A stretch of DNA of 64,000 nt from Oscarella lobularis (Eukaryota > Porifera > Homoscleromorpha > Homosclerophorida > Oscarellidae), in assembly GCF_947507565.1 (NCBI RefSeq), contig NC_089184.1:496001-560000 (forward strand), read 5' to 3'. Positions 9,201 to 24,200 of this stretch are shown here, piece after piece; positions within the stretch are counted from its first letter, which is position 1, and each line of letters begins with the position of its first letter. The translations under genes were made by a program, and so were the position numbers. The notes under the pieces were generated by a model that saw only the letters and a program-made list of their open reading frames with translations, was not told where the DNA came from and made no database searches.

Positions 9201-12200
9201 GAATAACAACCTGTGGGGCGCCGCCGACGTTTCATTCCAACGGCTTTTGAACGCTTCCTACAGCGACCAATCTTTCAACGCTCCTGTTGGAATCGATCAG
9301 CTAACGACGTCGCCTTCTACTCCTTTCGATCCTCCAAAGCCGAGTCCTCGTCACGTCAGTACTTCTCTTTTGAAGCACGTCAGCGTCGGAAGTCCTCGAA
9401 ATCTAACGCAACTCGCCTCAGCGTTCGGTCGATTTGTTTTCAACGATATCCATCGCGTTGCGGGAAGTTTGAGCACCAACGCGTTTGGTAGCGGCACGTC
9501 TTGCACGTCGTCGTCTGATTACGCCGAACCTTGCTTTCCTGTTCAAGTTCGTACCACTGATCCCGTCTTTGGAACGAGCGGTTCGTCCAGTAAGGTCAAG
9601 TCCTATCTTGAATACGCGCGATCAGGGGCTACGTGCAACGCTGGAGCTGATTTGCTAGCAGCCAGAGAGCAAATCAATCTTGTTTCTTCCTACATTGACG
9701 GATCAAGCATTTATGGTCAGAATCCACTGTTGCTACGAGGAGAAAAAGGACTTCTAAAAGTCAACGCTGTATTGTCTTCGTCTGGAAAAGATTTGCTTCC
9801 CGACGATTCGTCGACAACTCTGCGCTGCCAGGGATCATTGTGTGCTCAAACTGGTGATCTACGATCAAATGAACACGTTGGACTAACAGCCTTGCACACG
9901 ATTTTCCTTCGAGAACATAATCGCATTGCTCGACAGCTTGCCATACTCAATCCGACGTGGACAGACACGTCTCTCTTCTACGAAACTCGTGAAATCGTGC
10001 GAGGCATGATTCAGCACATTACGTTCGAGGAATTTTTGCCGGCACTTTTTGGCGGAAAGGGCGAACTCGATACGTACGTCGGTTCTCTTTCATCGGGAGT
10101 CGACGCGACGACTGTGAACGGATTTGCTGCGGCCGTTTCGAGACTGCTTCTTAGTCAACTTACAAGTGAAGTGAAGCGACTGGACGCGAATTTTAATTCG
10201 GCAGGTTCTCTCGATTTTTCAAGCTCCTTTTTTAACCCGCTCGAAATCCGGTCCAACTTGGATGCAATTCTGAGGGGTCTAGCGACGAACTCAGCTGAAG
10301 CCATAGACGAGAACATCATCAGTCAGGCGACAGCAGGATACTACAAGACGAGCACAGACTACGGAACAGACTTAGCAGCAATTGCCATTCAACAAGGAAG
10401 AGATCACGGTCTACCTGACTACAAAGCATGGAAAGATTACTGCGTGACTAAATTCGGATCGGCAGGAAGTTTCTCTAGTGGTGTAGCTGCCTTATTGACC
10501 ACTCTTTACGGCGATTCCGATAAAGCCGATTTGTTTGCTGGAGGTATTTCGGAGGACAGTGTTGGCCTGGGTCCCGTTTTCAAGTGCATCTTATCGCTTC
10601 AATTTAAACAGGTGCGAGACGGCGATCGGTTCTGGTACACGAGGTCCGGAGTGTTCACTTCAGAGCAGTTGACCGAAATCCAGAAAGTAACTCTATCGCA
10701 ATTGGTTTCTAGAAACGGGGACGACATCAAAACGTATCCGGTGGATGCGTTTAACGTTTTCTCGTCGAAATCCTCCTTTACAGGACAAAATCTTGATCTG
10801 GGCAAATGGGACTTGTCGGTTTATTGCCCACCATCCGAGCCGAGCAAGCCTGCTGTTCTCAACGGCACAAACAAGAATGCCAGCTTATTGGAAAGCGAAA
10901 AGCCCGGCGCGTTTGTTATATCAGTAGCGAAACCGGCTCCGCTGCCCACAGTAAACCGAATAACGACGTATTCTATTGCGTCAGGCAACACCGACGATAC
11001 GTTCAGGATCGATTCGGCGACGGGCGACATATACACGGTTATATCGCTTGACCGAGAAACGGTGCCCAGCTTTACTCTCCAAATAGAAGCATCTGACGAG
11101 GCCTTTGGAAACTGTACCGGACCGGTAACGAGATTCTCCGTCGTCGTGACGATTCTTGACGTCAACGACAATACTCCCGAATTCGCTGCTTTTATTCACG
11201 TAGTAAATGCGGAACAGACGCTTCCCATTGGACAGTTCCTTACAGCAGTTTCCTGCACCGATGGCGATACGGGAAGTGTGCAATACAGCTTTCTTTCCGG
11301 GAATGAAGACGGCGTTTTTGCCATTGATGCTGTCTCGGGAAACGTCACCCTTAGCAAATCGCTCGACCCGTCGAAGCGAGATCTGTACGACTTGACTCTT
11401 CTGTGTTCGGACGGAAAGTTCAACGACACCGCTCAACTAACTGTATCTGTAGTTGAAGTCAATTTGAATGCACCGGTATTTACGAACGAACCTTATCTTG
11501 TCGTTCTCGCCGAAAATGCTTCTGTCGGAACGACGGTTACGACGCTATCGGCAGAGGATCCTGATCTGGGCTCTGTTGGTGATATTCGATACAGCATCGA
11601 GTCCGGCAACGACGACAATCTTTTTCACGTTGATCCTATTAGCGGTGTTATTGAACTCACCAAAGATTTGGACTACGAAACGCGGCAGTCGTTTTCCTTG
11701 TTTGTGAAGGCGGCCGATCGAGCTTCCGTGCCCAAATCAGATATGACCTACGTCAATGTGACGGTCACGGACGTAAACGACAATGCACCTCAATTTGGGC
11801 AATCCCTTTATTACGTGACCATATTGGAAAGCGCAGCAATCGGCACATCTTTAGCAGATTTAAATGCTACCGACATCGATACCGGGAAAAACGCTGAAAT
11901 CGATTATTTTCTTATCAACGGAAATAGTGACGGCGCGTTTCGAATTGATGGACTGGGACGACTGTTTCTAAACAAGTCACTACAAGCAGATACCGTTCCT
12001 AGTTATTTGCTTACCGTCGAAGCTTCAGATCGCGGAAGACCGCAGCTATCGTCAACAGCTGCCGTCAACGTGAGAGTGACAGCAATCAACGACGCTAAGC
12101 CGATTTTTGAGAAGCCAACGTACGTTGTGGATGTGAACGAAGACGCGGCTTTCGGGCTCTCTCTCGTGCAAGTGTCGGCGAGCGACGGCGACGGCGACGC

Positions 12201-15200
12201 AAATCTTCGTTACAGCATTGTCACGTCGAGCGTTTCGACGCTGTTCCGTATCGATTCCCTCACTGGGGTTATTACTCTCATAGGAAGCTTAGACTACGAA
12301 GGCGTGAACGAGTACGTTTTCGTCGTTCAAGTGACCGATGGCCTATTTGTGAGTGCGACGAACGTCAGTGTAAATGTAGCCAACGTGAATGACATTGATC
12401 CGGCGTTTTCCGAAGCAAGCTATAGACTGTCGCTTTCCGAGAGTTACCCTTTAGGACCGGTAGGTTTGACGGTGACGTGCACTGACGGAGATGGCGACAG
12501 CGTTTCGTACGGCATCAGATCAGGCGACTCGTTTGCTCTTCCTTTCGGAATCTATCAAAATGGAACTGTGTATCTCGCAACTCCTTTGGATGCCTCGGCT
12601 GACGGGGAGCACGTCGTCGTTCTTTCGTGCACTGATTCCGGAGTGCCACCACGCAACACGACAGTTTTTCTTTTCGTATCAGTACTTTCTGACAACCTAG
12701 AAACGCCTCAATTTGCGAACGCGTCGTATTCTGGAAGCATTGCAGAGAACGCGGTACTTGGTTTTACTGTCTTGACTGTCAGTGCTTCCGACAACGATGC
12801 TGGCCCTGCTGGCCGGGTGACGTATTCTATCGTCGGTGGCGACGGATCGTCCGTCTTCGTCGTGGATCGAACTGCTGGAGCGATTGTCACCATCTCGTCT
12901 TTGGATGTAGAAGTCAAAGCTAGCTATCTCCTCGTCGTTGAAGCGAAAGACGAAGGAATTCCCGCTCGGAGTTCGAGCGTTAACGTTTCTTTGACGGTGA
13001 CGAATGTGCATGACGAAGAACCAGAATTCGGAAGAAGAGTCTACGTGGCGTCTGTAAAAGAAGATATTTCCGCCGCCGTTGTAATCGCGAACCTTTCCTG
13101 CAAAGATACGGAATCGAGTGAGCCGGTGTCCTACAGTGTGAAAGACAGTTCTTTGTTCACAATTACTGCAGATGGAATGGTGCACTTGACTTCGTCTTCC
13201 AGTCTAGACTACGAAACCAGCACTAAACACGACGTGACAATCGAGTGCCGAGACTCTGGCAATCATACTGCGGAAACACTACTAACAATCAACGTACTCG
13301 GAGTCAATGAGTTTGCACCTGAACTCTCGACAGCGGGGCTTTTTAGGACAGTCGATGAAACGACGCCTATTGGAACTGTAATAGCACAGATCAGCGCTTC
13401 TGACAGAGATGCCGGCAAGGACGGAGAAGTAACGTACGAAGCTCTTGATGGTACGAAGGGGCTCGTCAGGCTCGACAGAGTAACTGGAGAGCTGATTCTT
13501 GTTGCCACTATTGAATTGGCGAATTTACCGAATTCTTTCCTGAACATCCAGGTTGTTGCACGAGACGGGGGCTCTCCACAGAAATCGTCGAGATTGAAAT
13601 ATCTCACTATCAGTTTCCTTGATAAGAACACGAACGATCCCGTTTTCTCAGTCGGTGTCATTGGCGTGACCTTGTCTGAAACGTCAAAAGTGGGAATGAG
13701 CATATCGTCGGTGTCGTGCTCCGACGCAGACGTAGAAGATCAAGTTCGGTATCACATTGAAAGCGGAGATTCAGAACATAAATTTAACATTAGCGAGACA
13801 AGCGGATTAATTTCGGTTGCAGAAAGCTTGGACTATGAAACGACGCCTAGCTACACGCTGACTATTACCTGCACTGATGCTTTTGATCCAAATCTCGCTA
13901 GAACAGCGACAGCATCTCTTTCGATAGTCTTACTGCCCGAAAACGAATTTCAACCTTTTTTCAAAGAAGGAAGCAGCTATTCCGTGTCGGTTCCTGAAAG
14001 TTCTCCCATCGGCTACCGAGTCATCAAGGTAAACGGAAGCGACGAAGACGTCAATCCTGCAGTCACGTTGAAGTATTCGATCAAATCAACAAACTGTTCT
14101 GACATTTTTCATGTCGATGAACTCACTGGAATAGTCGAATTGCGATCGAGGCTCGACTGCGAAACGACGCCAGTGTGCGAATTGATTGTCCAAGTCAGCG
14201 ACGGTAATTTGACAGCGGAGGCATCAGTCATTGTGAAATGCAGCGGTACCAACGATAATGACCCCGTCTTCAGTCCCGCCATCTACAGCGTAGAATTAAA
14301 CGAGACGGCTCGTATTGATACCAGCGTCGTGCAACTGACGGCGACGGACATCGACGGAGGAGCTGACGGAGAAATTTCCTACTCGATTACCGGTGGCAAT
14401 ATTGACGGAGATTTTAAAGTATCTAGTGATGGCCTGATTCGGGTGAACCGGACTTTGAGTGGTGAAAGGACAGCGTTGTATTATCTGATTGTCGTCGCAA
14501 CAGACGGAGGTTCACCTGCAAGATCAGGAACTGCGTACGTAGCAATCAGTCTTCAGCCGTACAACGACTTCTTACCGCAATTTGCGAAAGCGAGCTATTC
14601 GGCGAACGTCTCCGAGGCGGAAGTCGTTGGCAAGGTAATCGTGCAAGTCAGTGCCGATGACGCAGATTCCGGGAGAGATGGCCGGATCAGGTACTCGATT
14701 GTTGGCGGAAACGACGAAGAAAAGTTTCACGTTGACGCTAATAATGGAAAAATCGAGCTGAGAAACGCTTTGGATTACGACACCACTCAGTCGTACAGTT
14801 TAACATTGCAGGCAGAAGACGAAGCGGCAATCTTTTTCCGAAAGAGTGCGACGGTTTCCGTGAACATTTCTGTTTTAGATGTCAACGACAATGACCCCGT
14901 TTTTGCTCCAGCAATTTACAGCAAGTCAGTAGAGGAAACCTTGGCAGTGAGTTCAACTTTGCTGAAAGTCTCGGCTTCCGACAAAGATGCGGGACTCAAC
15001 GGACAGATAGTATTTTCGGTGACGTCTGGAAATTCTGCCGGAAGATTTGCAATCAATCCATTGACTGGAGATATAACACTAGTCGGCAGTCTAGATTACG
15101 AGACTAAATCCGCCTATCAACTCGAGGTGACCGCAAGTGACCAGGGTTCTCCGGCTCGGACGGCAACAGCGTTTGTCAGTATTATCGTTACTGATAGCAA

Positions 15201-18200
15201 CGAACACAAAGCCCTGTTTACGACAGACTTCAATCGAAATTACACCGTCGTCGAATCAGCGACGATCGGCACTTTGATACTGCAGTTGAGCGCCTCTGAT
15301 GGTGACGGCGGATCTGGTGACAGCGGATCATCGATGTCATTTTCTATTACAACAGGAAATGTAGGAGGAGCTTTTTACGTCGATCGCTTGAGCGGCCAGT
15401 TGATTGTCAGCGGCGCGCTGGATAGAGAAAAGCAAGCGGTTTACGTCTTGACCGTGGCTGTAACGGACGGAGGAAACGGAACGGACACCAAATTTCTGAC
15501 GATTGTCGTCACCGATGCAAACGATAACAGTCCCGTGTTCGATATGCCTATCTATTCGCAGTCGGTACCAGAGAATGCAGCGATCGGTTTCTCAGTTGGA
15601 AAAGTTGGTGCATCGGATGCGGATTCTGGCGACTACGGAAAAATTTTCTATCGAATTGACCAAGGCAATACAGGAAACGCATTCAACGTCACAGACGACG
15701 GAGATATCCTGGTTGCTGCTCCATTGGACTACGAAACCACGCCAACGTACCAGCTGGTGATTGTCGCCGAGAACAGAAACGGGGACCCGATTCGTTCATC
15801 ATCGGCATCTTTCGTTATTGGTCTGCTCGATATAGACGAATTTGCTCCCGTTTTTCAAAATGCTCCGTATTCGTCAAATGTATCAGAAAGTGCCACTATC
15901 GGAGCGACCCTGTTTACCGTTTCCGCGACCGATGCGGATTCTGGCTCTTCTGGCACAGTTACCTATGGATTTAGTGCTGGAAATGAAAAGGGTATTTTTG
16001 CTATTAATCCCCTCACTGGAGAAGTACTTCTCGACAAGTCACTGGATCGGGAAACTACGACGTCCTACTCCTTGTCTGTCATAGCTAGTTCCAGTCCTGC
16101 AAAAGTTTCATCAACGACAATCACGTTCATAGTCGTCGACGTGAACGATAATGGGCCAGCTTTTGAATCGAAGCTCTATTTTGGAAACGTTTCCGAAGGT
16201 GCCGCACTTTCAACGTCTGTTCTGACAGTTTCTTGCTCTGACAGCGACACGGGAATAAATGGCCTTATATCGTATTCTCTATCAAAGGGAAATGAGGCAG
16301 GAGACTTTTCTATCGATAGCGCGGGCAAAATCGTCACAGCGAAGACACTGGACTACGAAAGAACGTCATTTTACGACATCACGGTTTCGTGTCAGGACGG
16401 AGGAAGTTTGTCGGACACTGCCGAAGTCAGTATTCAAGTGACGAGAGTGAACGAACATTTGCCCGAATTCATCGGAGCTCCGTACGCCACTTTCGTCAAC
16501 GAGAGCGCCGGCATTGGCACTTCCATAATCACCGTTCGTGCTCGAGACAACGATACAGGATCAGACGGCACAATCCAGTTTTCTCTAAAGAGCGACATTT
16601 TCGACATCGATCCCGTTACTGGAATAGTATATCTCAGGCAATTGATTGACTTCGAGAAGGCGACACAGTACGTCGTCAACGTGACCGCGTCGGACGCCGG
16701 CGTTTTGTCTAAAACGTCGGTCACGACTCTAACTGTTCGCGTGCTCAACGTGAACGATGTTGCTCCCGTCTTCGTACCCGCCGTGTATGTCGCCTACGTT
16801 CCTGAAGGAACGTATACGAACTTCAACGTGACGACTGTGACGTGCAATGACGACGACGCCAATAGCGCGACTCCGACTTACGGTATTTTGGGAAATTTTG
16901 GCGGCCTTCAATTTAGCGTCGATTCTTCTGGAAACGTGCAATTGGCTGGTCAAGTGGTGCTGCCTCCGTCTTTGTACGATCTCACCGTGTCGTGCAGCGA
17001 CGGTACTTTTTCAACAGTGGCTCGTTTGAGTGTATACGTTACTCAGACTAATCTTTACACGCCTGTTTTCGACGAGTTGGGTCCTGCAGTGGTTGTGCTA
17101 CCGGAAAACGAAGCGGTCGGAAGGGAACTTATAGATTTAAATGCGACTGACGCTGATAGTGGTGCTGACGGAGAAATCGAGTTCTTTTCCACTGTTGCTG
17201 GCCAAGTTGCACGCATAGATTCGAGCACGGGAATCGTGCGCCTTGAAGCGAGTCTCGATCGGGAGGCTTACTCATCAAGAACGTTTGAATTCTACGTGAG
17301 AGACAAGGGAAATCCATCACGCACTCAAAGCGTTCCATTCGTTCTTACTATCAACGTCACGGACGTGAATGACAACGCTCCAGTTATCTCTCCTACTTCA
17401 CAAGTCAAATCTATCGACGAAGGTCTAGCAGGTCAAATTGAAGTTGGCCGATTTTCTGTGCGAGACGACGACGCAACTGCTATTAATCGAGTGCAAAGCT
17501 GCAGCTTTGTTTCGCCTTCAACCGAACGATTTTCGCTTTCCCTCAACGATTCTACTTTGACAGTCAGTGCTATCAGTCCTCTTGATTACGAAAACGCAAC
17601 GTCCTACGCGATTACGATTGAGTGCAAGGATGGTGGAGCGCCAGCGCTGACAGCAACAACTCTTCTGACTATTCAAGTGTTACCCGTGAATGAGTATGCT
17701 CCGGAATTCACTTCGTCGCTCTACGTAGAATCAGTCGTCGAAACCGCAGGCGTTGGCCAGTCAGTTTTGCAACTGCAAGCGACAGATAAAGATGCTGGTT
17801 CCGATGGCCGCTTTACTTTCTCTATTGATTCTGACGACTTCTATGTCGATTCGTCTACTGGGACGCTATCCGTCGCTCGGCCTTTGGACTTCGAAGTTCA
17901 ATCCAACTACTCCTTGAACGTTAGGGTGGCAGACAAAGGAAGTCCGTCAAAAACAGGATATGCTACAGTCGAAATAACCATCTTGGATGCTAACGACAAT
18001 TCGCCCATCTTCGATCCGACAACGTATAGCAAATTGATGTCGGAAAGTTCCGCAATCGGATCGTTGGTGGTATCGTTGACGAGTAGCGACGCCGATGCAG
18101 GAAATAACGGGAAAATCAGCTATAGTATAACTTCAGGAAATCAAAATGACGCTTTTCGTGTCGATTCAAGTACTGGTCAGATATTCGTCAACAACTCTTT

Positions 18201-21200
18201 GAACGCCGAGGCTATTGATTACTACTTTTTGACGGTCACGTCGACAGATGAAGGAAGCCCGTCGCGAACGGGAACGGCAACTGTCGCAATTCGCGTCAGC
18301 GGAACAAACGAAAAAGGGCCCGTTTTTCTCAAACCGGAATACGCAGCTGACGTGCTGGAAAATTCTGCCTCCGGAACTTTTGTTGTCCAAGTTAGCGCAG
18401 AGGATGCTGACAGCGGAATTCAGGGATCTGTCTCCTACTCGATATCTTCGGGGAACATGGGATCGGTGTTCCTGATCGATTCGGTGTCCGGAACAATAAC
18501 CGTTGGTGGCTTCCTGAATAGAGAAGCGAGATCATCCTACAATTTGACAATCAACGCTACTGACGGCGGCGTCCCGGCGCTCTGGCGAACCGTTTCCGTT
18601 AGAATAACAGTGAAGGACGCAAACGACAACAGCCCCGTGTTCGATCCGTCTGCCTACTCGGTAACGGTAGCAGAAGGAGCGCCTGTCGGGACGTTTTTGC
18701 TGCAGTTAACGTGTTCGGATAAAGACAAAGGCTCGAATGGCAACGTGACGTATTCGCTTGATCCTTCAGAGGGATCTGGAGGTAGTGGTGCGATGGAAGA
18801 TATTGTCGTAGTCGCGCTCGACGGTCGAGTTACGCTGGGAAAAGACGTTGACGCTGAAACGACGTCTTTGTTTACAGTAAATGTTATTTGCACCGACCAA
18901 GGCTCGCCAGCGCTTTCATCTACAGCAGTTGTGACGGTACGAGTGGAGTCGGTGAACGAGCATGTCCCAGCCTTTGAACACTCCGCCTATGCTTTCAACG
19001 TGAGCGAAGGAACGGCGACCGGAGAAATAATTGGAACCGTCAAAGCGACGGATGCGGACAGTGGACTTGGTGGGGAGCTTTCTTACACCATTGTCAGCGG
19101 AGCAGATACGAAATTTCAGATATCGCGCTCGACGGGGTCCATCTATTTAGTGGATTCCTTAGATCGTGAAACGAAAAGTTTTTATCAACTCAATATCAGC
19201 GCTTCGGATACCAAGTATACGATCTACGTAACAGTGAGCATCTATGCCATCGACGTTGACGATAACAGTCCAGCTTTTAATCAGTCTCTGTATGTGGCCG
19301 CTGTGAGCGAAGGTCGACCAAACGGCACTTACCTTACTCAGGTATTTGCGTCAGATGCTGACACTGGGCGAAATGCAGAGTTTACTTTCCGGATTCAAAC
19401 GTCTTTGCCTAGTGGATGGGCTCTTATCGATCCTTCAACGGGAGTTCTGACTTCTGCTGTGTCGCTCGACTGTGACAAGATGAAAGTGAATACTATTTAC
19501 TTGATTATTGAACTTCGTGATCGCCTTTCGGTGGTGAGAGCGACTGCCGTCGTCGTTATCTCATTGAATTGCGTGAATGAGTTTCCTCCCGTGTTTTCTT
19601 CCTCCTTATACAGCAGCAATGTGGTGGAAAATTCTCCTCTGGGCACTACCATCGTAACTGTTGTTGCGACTGACGAAGACTTTAACTTGAATCCGCTCGA
19701 ATATCGTATTGATTCGGGAAACGGCGACGGTACTTTTGCTATTGACTCAAGCAGTGGAGTGATTACTCTGGCTGGAAGCGTGGATTACGAGACAAAATTT
19801 TTCTACCCTCTGAAGATTGAAGTAGTTGATGGCGGTGTACCACAGCGTAAGTCTTTAGCTGATGTGTTCGTTACAGTCACAGATGCCAACGACAATTCGC
19901 CCGTCTTTTCTCCGTCGGTCTATAGTGCAACAGTTCGGGAAAACAGTCCAGTCGGAAACACGATTCTTAACGTTACGTGTACTGACGAGGATTCTGGTAC
20001 GAATGGAGAAATTGGATTCCGCATAGTGGCAGGAAATGACGGCAACGCCTTTCAAATTTCGCAGTCAGGAAATTTGGCGACTGACGGTACTCTTGATTTT
20101 GAAGAGCAGTCCAGCTATTCAATCGGGATCGAGTGCTTCGATAAGGGTTCGCCGGAGCGTACTGCTTTGGCTCTGGCCAGCGTCACTATACTTCCCGACA
20201 ACGATCATTCGCCGGAGTTCACGCAAGGAGGCATCTACACTGTTGATGTGCCAGAAACGAAGCCGCTTGGAAAGATCATAACCGTTTCAGCTAGTGACAA
20301 TGACACAGGAATCGAAGGCGAGATTTCGTACAGCATCACGGGCGGAAACGCTGATGAAATATTCAGCGTCGACTCCGTCTCGGGCGACATCGTTCTCGTT
20401 AAATCGTTGGACTTCGAAAAGGAGCAGTCGTACGTTCTCTCCGTTACGGCAACAGACAAGGCACCGGCTGCAGCTGCTCGACGTTCATCGGTCGCTACGG
20501 TGACCGTCTCAGTTCTCGACGAAAATGACAACGCGCCGGAATTTTCTCCCGCCGCTTACAGCTCGGAAATTGGTGAGCATTCTGCCCTTGGAACAACGGT
20601 TTCTCTTGTCTTCTGCTCCGACAAAGACGCGAACTTGAACGGAAAAGTAAACATAGGCATTGCGTCTGGGAACACTGGAGGAGCATTCTCGGTAAATTCT
20701 ACAGGCTTAGCCGACGGAACTGCTGCGGTAACCGTTTCAGGAAGCGTCGATCTTGAAAAGACTTCCTTCTACAGCCTGACTTTAGTTTGCAGCGATTCCG
20801 GCTCACCTGTTCTCAATTCTACAGGAATATTGACCGTTTCAATCACCGCCCGGAACGACTTTTCACCGAACTTTGATTCGCTCATATACAGAGCTTCGGT
20901 CTCAGAAAATTCAAATCCTGGGACAGTTGTCGTTCAAGTAAACGCAACCGATAGGGACAGCGGCGCGCAGGGAATTGTCTCCTATTCGTTTGATAAGGTC
21001 AATGCGACAGATTTGTTTTCGATTGATCCAAGGAACGGGAAAATCGTAGTGGCCGGCTCTATCGACAGAGAAACCGCTTCGGGATACGTACTAACCGTGA
21101 GAGCTTCCGACGGTGCTCTGTTTGATCTGGCGACAGTCGTTATTACAATTCTCGACATGAATGACAACAAACCCGTTTTTGATCCCGCATCTTATACCAA

Positions 21201-24200
21201 AACGGTGAGCGAGGACGAAAGCGTAGGAGCGCTGCTTTTGACAGTCTCAGCCTCCGACAAAGACCAGGGCGACAACGGAAACGTAACATTTACGACTGCG
21301 GGACAAGATGCCAGTTACGTCTCTGTTGGATCGACTAGCGGAGAAGTTCGCCTTGCGAAGGCACTCGATCGAGAGAAAGTCAGCTTCTTTTCTGTCGAAA
21401 TCATAGGATCTGATCACGGCACGCCGCTGTCTTTGAATTCCAGTGCTCTGGTTTCAATTACCGTTGCGGAAGTGAATGAAAAGACTCCCCAATTTTCTCC
21501 TCTTCCTACGACGCTCTCTATCAAGGAAAATCTTCCTGTTGGAAGTGTCATTTTGAAAGTTTCGTCCAGCGATCCAGACGGCAACTCTATTCGTTACGGA
21601 CTTCAACCAAGCATTGGTAGTGAGTACTACCTTATTGATCCCTCGTCCGGTGACATCATTTTGGCAAAATCGCTCGACTACGATGGTGAAAACGCGAGCA
21701 GAGTTCATTCCCTTGTCATCACAGCCACCGACGATGGCTTTCCTGTTAAAGTGAATTTGACGTCATTGACAGTCACCATTGAGGATTATAATGATCAGAG
21801 TCCGGTATTTGAACCGAGTTTGACGAGCGTAGTCGTAAGCGAAAACGCCACGGTCGCAACAGTGATTGCCACGCTCTCGTGCTCTGACGCTGATACCTTG
21901 GCAAACGGACAGATTTCCTACAATATCAGCGGAGGAAACGGTGCCGGCACGTTCAGTATAGTAGAGCAGAGTGGTCAAATAAGTTTGGCTAAAACCGTCG
22001 ACATCGAATCGGTACCGTCGTACAGCTTGCAAGTTGTATGTTCCGACGGGGGATCTCCATCACTGACGTCGAGCGGCGTTTTGATTGTTCGAGTTGAGGG
22101 TGTAAACGAACACGCTCCCGTCTTTGCTGATCGATCCTACTCGGCTGTTGTAGCGGAAAATTCCTCAGTTGGATTATCCGTTGCTCAACTTTCGGGGAGC
22201 GACATGGATCAAGGAATTGAAGGTCAAGTTGACTATTTGATTGTTGGAGGAAACGGCTCTGATGTTTTAAGTGTTGGAAAATCGTCCGGAACTGTCAGCC
22301 TCATTTCGTCACTCGACAGAGAAACTGCATCTTATTACGTCCTCGACGTCGAAATTCGTGATAGGGCTGTCAACTACAAGTCCGATTTTGCAGTGGTTAC
22401 CTTGACAGTGACTGACATCAACGACAATGCGCCCGACTTCGGAAAAAGCAACTTTTTCGCGAGCATCGATGAAAATGCCGAAATAGGAAAAGAGGTTTTA
22501 GTAGTAAGCTGTTCTGATGCCGACGAAGGTGACAATGGTCGTACTACGCTAACGTTGAGCGGCCAATGGGCGGCAGATTTCAATTTGACTAGCAGTGGTC
22601 GCCTCCTCGTAGCGGGAGCACTCAATGCGGAGAATCGCACCCAGTATCGGCTTACGGCTACCTGTACAGATTTCGGAAAACCGGCTCTTTCATCGGCCGC
22701 TTCGATTTTGATAACCGTCCTACCTAGAAATGAATTTGCTCCTGTTTTTGAAAACGCGTCGTATTCGGTTCACGTTGCAGAATCGAGTGCAGTTAGCAGC
22801 ACCCTACTCGTACTGAAAGCAACTGACAAAGACAGTGGAATACAAGGAGTCGTAACGTACAACATAACCGAAGGAAACGACGAGAACCTATTTGCTATCG
22901 ACACCAACAGCGGAGTATTGCTGCTTGTACGAACTTTGGACTACGAGAAAACTCGGCAGTACAACCTCGTAGTGACGGCTACAGACGGCGGACAAGCTCT
23001 GTCGTTGAGTGCGAAGGCTGATGTGACGGTCTTCGTTGATGACGCTAATGACAACGCGCCCATATTCTCTCCATCTGTTTATGCGATTTTGTTTCCTGAA
23101 GGCATCTCGCTCGGTCCTCTTGTTCCCGTGAATAGAGTGACTTGCAATGACGCAGACGACGGCGTTAATGGAGAAACTACTATTGAAATTGAATCCGGAA
23201 ACATCGACGGCTCTTTTCTTGTTAATTCAGTGGGAAATCTGTTTGTGGTAAAACCTCTCGATCACGAAACTATAGCTGCGTATGACCTGACGCTAATCTG
23301 CAAAGACAAGGGAGCTTCTCCGAAAACGGGAACGGCAATTCTTTCCGTGATTGTAGGAAATTCTAACAGTTTTCGACCAATTTTTGATCAACCTTCCTAC
23401 TCAACTTCAGTTTTGGAAAATTCAGCAGTAGACAATACAATCATCACTATCACTGCAACAGATGGTGATGGCGAAGACAAAGGCATCGTATCCTACCGAA
23501 TAGCCGAGACATCGGTACCGTTTCAGATAGATGCTCACAGCGGAGAAATAGTCGTAATAAGACCTCTTGATTACGAAACCAAGACTCAGTACGTATTGAC
23601 AGTGGAAGCGGAAGACTCTCATAGACCTCCTCACACATCTACAGCTTACGTCACGGTTAACATTACGGACGTTAATGACAATGATCCTATCTTTAACCCG
23701 GCACTTTACTCCAAAGTTCTTCCAGACGGAGCTGCTGTGGGAACGTCGGTATTGACGGCAACGTGCACCGATTTAGACAGCGGTCTCAACGGAAAAACCG
23801 ATATATCTATTAGCGGTGGAAACACCGGAAATATTTTTCAAATCAACGGCACAACAGGTGAAATACGTCTGCGTGCAAGTCCCGATGGCGACGTTACTGA
23901 ATCGTACTTCCTTGACCTGACCTGTCAAGACTCCGGAGTTCCCCAAAGAACGGGATCTGCATCGGCCAGCATCATCATTGAGCAAGCCAACGAACACGCT
24001 CCGTACTTTGCAAATTTGCCGTATTCTGAAAACGTTTCTGAAGCTTTGGACGTCGGTACGGTAATCTTTACTTTGTCTGCAGACGACGACGACAGTGGAA
24101 GTCACGGTGCTGTTCGTTATTACCTGCTGTCCGGAGACGGTGACGATCATTTCTTTGTCAGCGAATACTCGGGTGAAGTTGTTCTCCAAAAGTCGCTCGA

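Noticed and set aside
9100-10790. Annotating the embedded domain as an active peroxidase
   Set aside because: Both the distal catalytic His and the proximal haem-ligand His are absent in the aligned motifs, along with the distal Gln and the haem-linked Asp.
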